The notes under the pieces are model-generated. The model saw only the letters and a list, made by a program, of their open reading frames with translations, searched no databases and had not been told where the DNA came from. Of a stretch of 6,417 nt of DNA, positions 4,950-6,417 are shown piece after piece. The stretch comes from Bacteroidota bacterium (lineage in GTDB: Bacteria; Bacteroidota; Bacteroidia; Chitinophagales; Chitinophagaceae). The DNA is taken from contig JAEYVW010000340.1 in the NCBI GenBank assembly GCA_023429365.1, forward strand, positions 1 through 6,417, in the 5' to 3' direction. Made by a program: the position numbers and the translations under genes. Position 1 is the stretch's first letter. Every line of letters starts with the position of its first letter.

Positions 4950-6417
4950 ATGAAATTATTTTCAGCCGACCAGGTACGGGAATGGGATCAATACACGATC
5001 GCTCATGAACCCATCGCTTCCATCGACCTGATGGAGCGGGCCGCAGGTAAATTCGCGGACTGGCTGGAGAGAAATAATTTTATCCATCATTCCTTTCATA
5101 TTTTTTGTGGCAAGGGCAACAATGGTGGCGATGGCCTGGCTATTGCGCGTCTGCTATCTACCATGAATGTGCAGGTAACCGTTCATATTCTTGAATTCGG
5201 TCACAAGGGCACCGATGATTTCCAGGTCAACCTGGCACGCCTGCACCGACACCCTGAGATCGTCATTCGTTTTATACAATCCGAAGATCATTTCCAGGTG
5301 CTGCATGAGGATGAAATTGTGATCGACGCGCTATTTGGTTCAGGACTGAACCGCGGTATCGAAGGAGTTACGGCCAGCCTGGTTCAGCACATCAACAGGT
5401 CTGGTTGCACTATCATTTCAATTGATATTCCCAGCGGTCTATTTACCGACCGCTCATCGAAAGGGAATACGGTGATCGAAGCAGATCATACCCTGGCTTT
5501 TCAAACCTATAAACTGGCATACCTGGTTGCGGAGAACAGGAACTGTATCGGCGAAGTACATATTCTTGATATTGGATTGCATGCAGATTATTACGAGGCT
5601 GGCAACAGCAGGTTTGAACTCGTGGACCAATCTTTCGCCCGTGAAATCTATAAACCACGGAGCCGTTTCGGTCACAAGGGTGAGTTCGGTCACGCTTTAA
5701 TAATTGCCGGTAGTTATGGCAAAATTGGCGCAGCGGTTTTATCCGCCCGGGCCTGTTTGCGTAGCGGCGTAGGTCTGCTTACCTGTCATGTGCCCGGATG
5801 CGGTTATGAGATCCTGCAAACTGCCGTGCCCGAAGCTATGGTCAGTACGGATTTCAATTCGTCATTTGTAACCGGGCTGGAAGAATCACTGGACCCATAC
5901 GACGCCCTGGGGATCGGACCTGGTATTGGCAAGGCATCTGAAACCCGATCCATGCTCACAGATCTGCAGGGCAGGTATAAAAAACCATGGGTCATCGATG
6001 CCGATGCACTAAATATTATTGCTTCGCAAAAAGAATTATTGCATATCATTCCTGCCGGTTCGATCCTTACACCTCATCCAAAAGAATTCGAAAGATTGTT
6101 TGGAGAAACGGCGACAGAATTTGACAGGATCGAACTGGCGCTGGAAATGGCCAAACAGTACGGTTTGGTGATTGTATTGAAAGGACACTACACTTTTATT
6201 GCCACACCCGGCGGAGCGGGCTATTTCAACTCTACGGGAAATGCAGGTATGGCAACCGGTGGAAGTGGTGATGTCCTCACAGGAATTCTAACGGCATTGC
6301 TGGCTCAATCCTATAGCCCCTTGGAAACTGCCATCCTGGGCGTGTACCTGCATGGTTTCGCCGGCAACATGGCTGCTGAGCGGCTGTCGATGGAAGCGAT
6401 GCCCGCAGGTGATATCG
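4950..6417 (+). CDS. nnr: Bifunctional NAD(P)HX epimerase / ADP-dependent dehydratase, 3' end outside window
   Basis: This cytoplasmic metabolite-repair enzyme epimerises the damaged hydrates R/S-NAD(P)HX and dehydrates the S form to NAD(P)H with ADP. The N-terminal YjeF epimerase domain spans about residues 1-220: 'CGKGNNGGDGLAIAR' at 53-67 (nucleotide and K+ site), 'IDALFGSG' at 125-132, 'DIPSG' at 159-163. The C-terminal ribokinase-like dehydratase domain starts near 235: 'HKGEFGH' at 242-248, 'GIGPGIG' at 321-327, 'DADAL' at 350-354, 'LTPHPKEFERL' at 373-383, 'KGHYT' at 411-415, and 'GGSGD' at 437-441 with catalytic Asp441. Both domains are intact in the 489 codons present. The family is normally about 500 residues, so only a short tail is missing. 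The usual 'HGxAGD' near the end reads HGFAGN (Asn473), a mild deviation. The ATG at 4950 gives the standard 'KLFSADQVREWD' start. It is probably functionally unrelated to the lipoproteins. Confidence 0.96.
   Translation, partial: MKLFSADQVREWDQYTIAHEPIASIDLMERAAGKFADWLERNNFIHHSFHIFCGKGNNGGDGLAIARLLSTMNVQVTVHILEFGHKGTDDFQVNLARLHRHPEIVIRFIQSEDHFQVLHEDEIVIDALFGSGLNRGIEGVTASLVQHINRSGCTIISIDIPSGLFTDRSSKGNTVIEADHTLAFQTYKLAYLVAENRNCIGEVHILDIGLHADYYEAGNSRFELVDQSFAREIYKPRSRFGHKGEFGHALIIAGSYGKIGAAVLSARACLRSGVGLLTCHVPGCGYEILQTAVPEAMVSTDFNSSFVTGLEESLDPYDALGIGPGIGKASETRSMLTDLQGRYKKPWVIDADALNIIASQKELLHIIPAGSILTPHPKEFERLFGETATEFDRIELALEMAKQYGLVIVLKGHYTFIATPGGAGYFNSTGNAGMATGGSGDVLTGILTALLAQSYSPLETAILGVYLHGFAGNMAAERLSMEAMPAGDI

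Noticed and set aside
5443..6049. Minus-strand open frames inside nnr
   Set aside because: They lie antisense to well-conserved epimerase and dehydratase motifs and have no recognisable product.
1..6417. CRISPR array, tRNA or rRNA gene, transposase or IS ends, phage genes
   Set aside because: I looked for regularly spaced repeats, cloverleaf-like segments, terminal inverted repeats and mobile-element proteins and saw none.

Overview
The window looks like a Bacteroidota chromosome fragment, most plausibly Chitinophagaceae-like. This is an inference from several signs. The small lipoproteins have Bacteroidetes-style signal peptides (..GC-R/K-K-D/E). PKD-type immunoglobulin-like domains are present. 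There are no strong Shine-Dalgarno sequences, and there are matches to the Bacteroidetes -7 promoter element TAnnTTTG. Every gene I can support lies on the + strand.

Layout. 1-227: no gene I can support, but a tight 7-bp dyad. 228-905: lipoprotein A (PKD-like domain plus a C-terminal beta-rich module). 906-1320: a 415-bp gene-free stretch ending in a possible promoter. 1321-2664: a lipoprotein of the vanadium haloperoxidase / PAP2 family in which both active-site histidines and one arginine are replaced. 2665-2823: the beheaded 3' end of another lipoprotein gene, directly behind the haloperoxidase stop and in the same frame. 2906-3643, 3728-4180 and 4182-4892: three further lipoproteins (C, D, E). 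4950-6417: the 5' 489 codons of a bifunctional NAD(P)HX epimerase/dehydratase (nnr), cut off by the window end.

Lipoproteins A, C, D, E and the remnant form one locally expanded family. All share a C-terminal module that opens with a 'NLxW/DLVW' motif and ends in 'IKIKLL' or 'IKVQY'. C, D and the remnant are one subtype; A and E are another. D is essentially C without its PKD domain. The spacers before C and D carry a related leader sequence, and in E the same leader is translated as part of the signal peptide. The array has therefore been reshaped by duplication, domain loss and recombination at gene ends.

The lipoproteins are predicted to sit in the outer membrane, perhaps surface-exposed. 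I recognise no biochemical function for them. The haloperoxidase-like protein lies inside the array and may share an extracytoplasmic role, but only position supports that. nnr is a housekeeping metabolite-repair gene and probably unrelated. The array genes look AT-richer than the haloperoxidase and nnr: sample 60-base lines have 21 G+C at 3901, 33 at 1741 and 34 at 5881.
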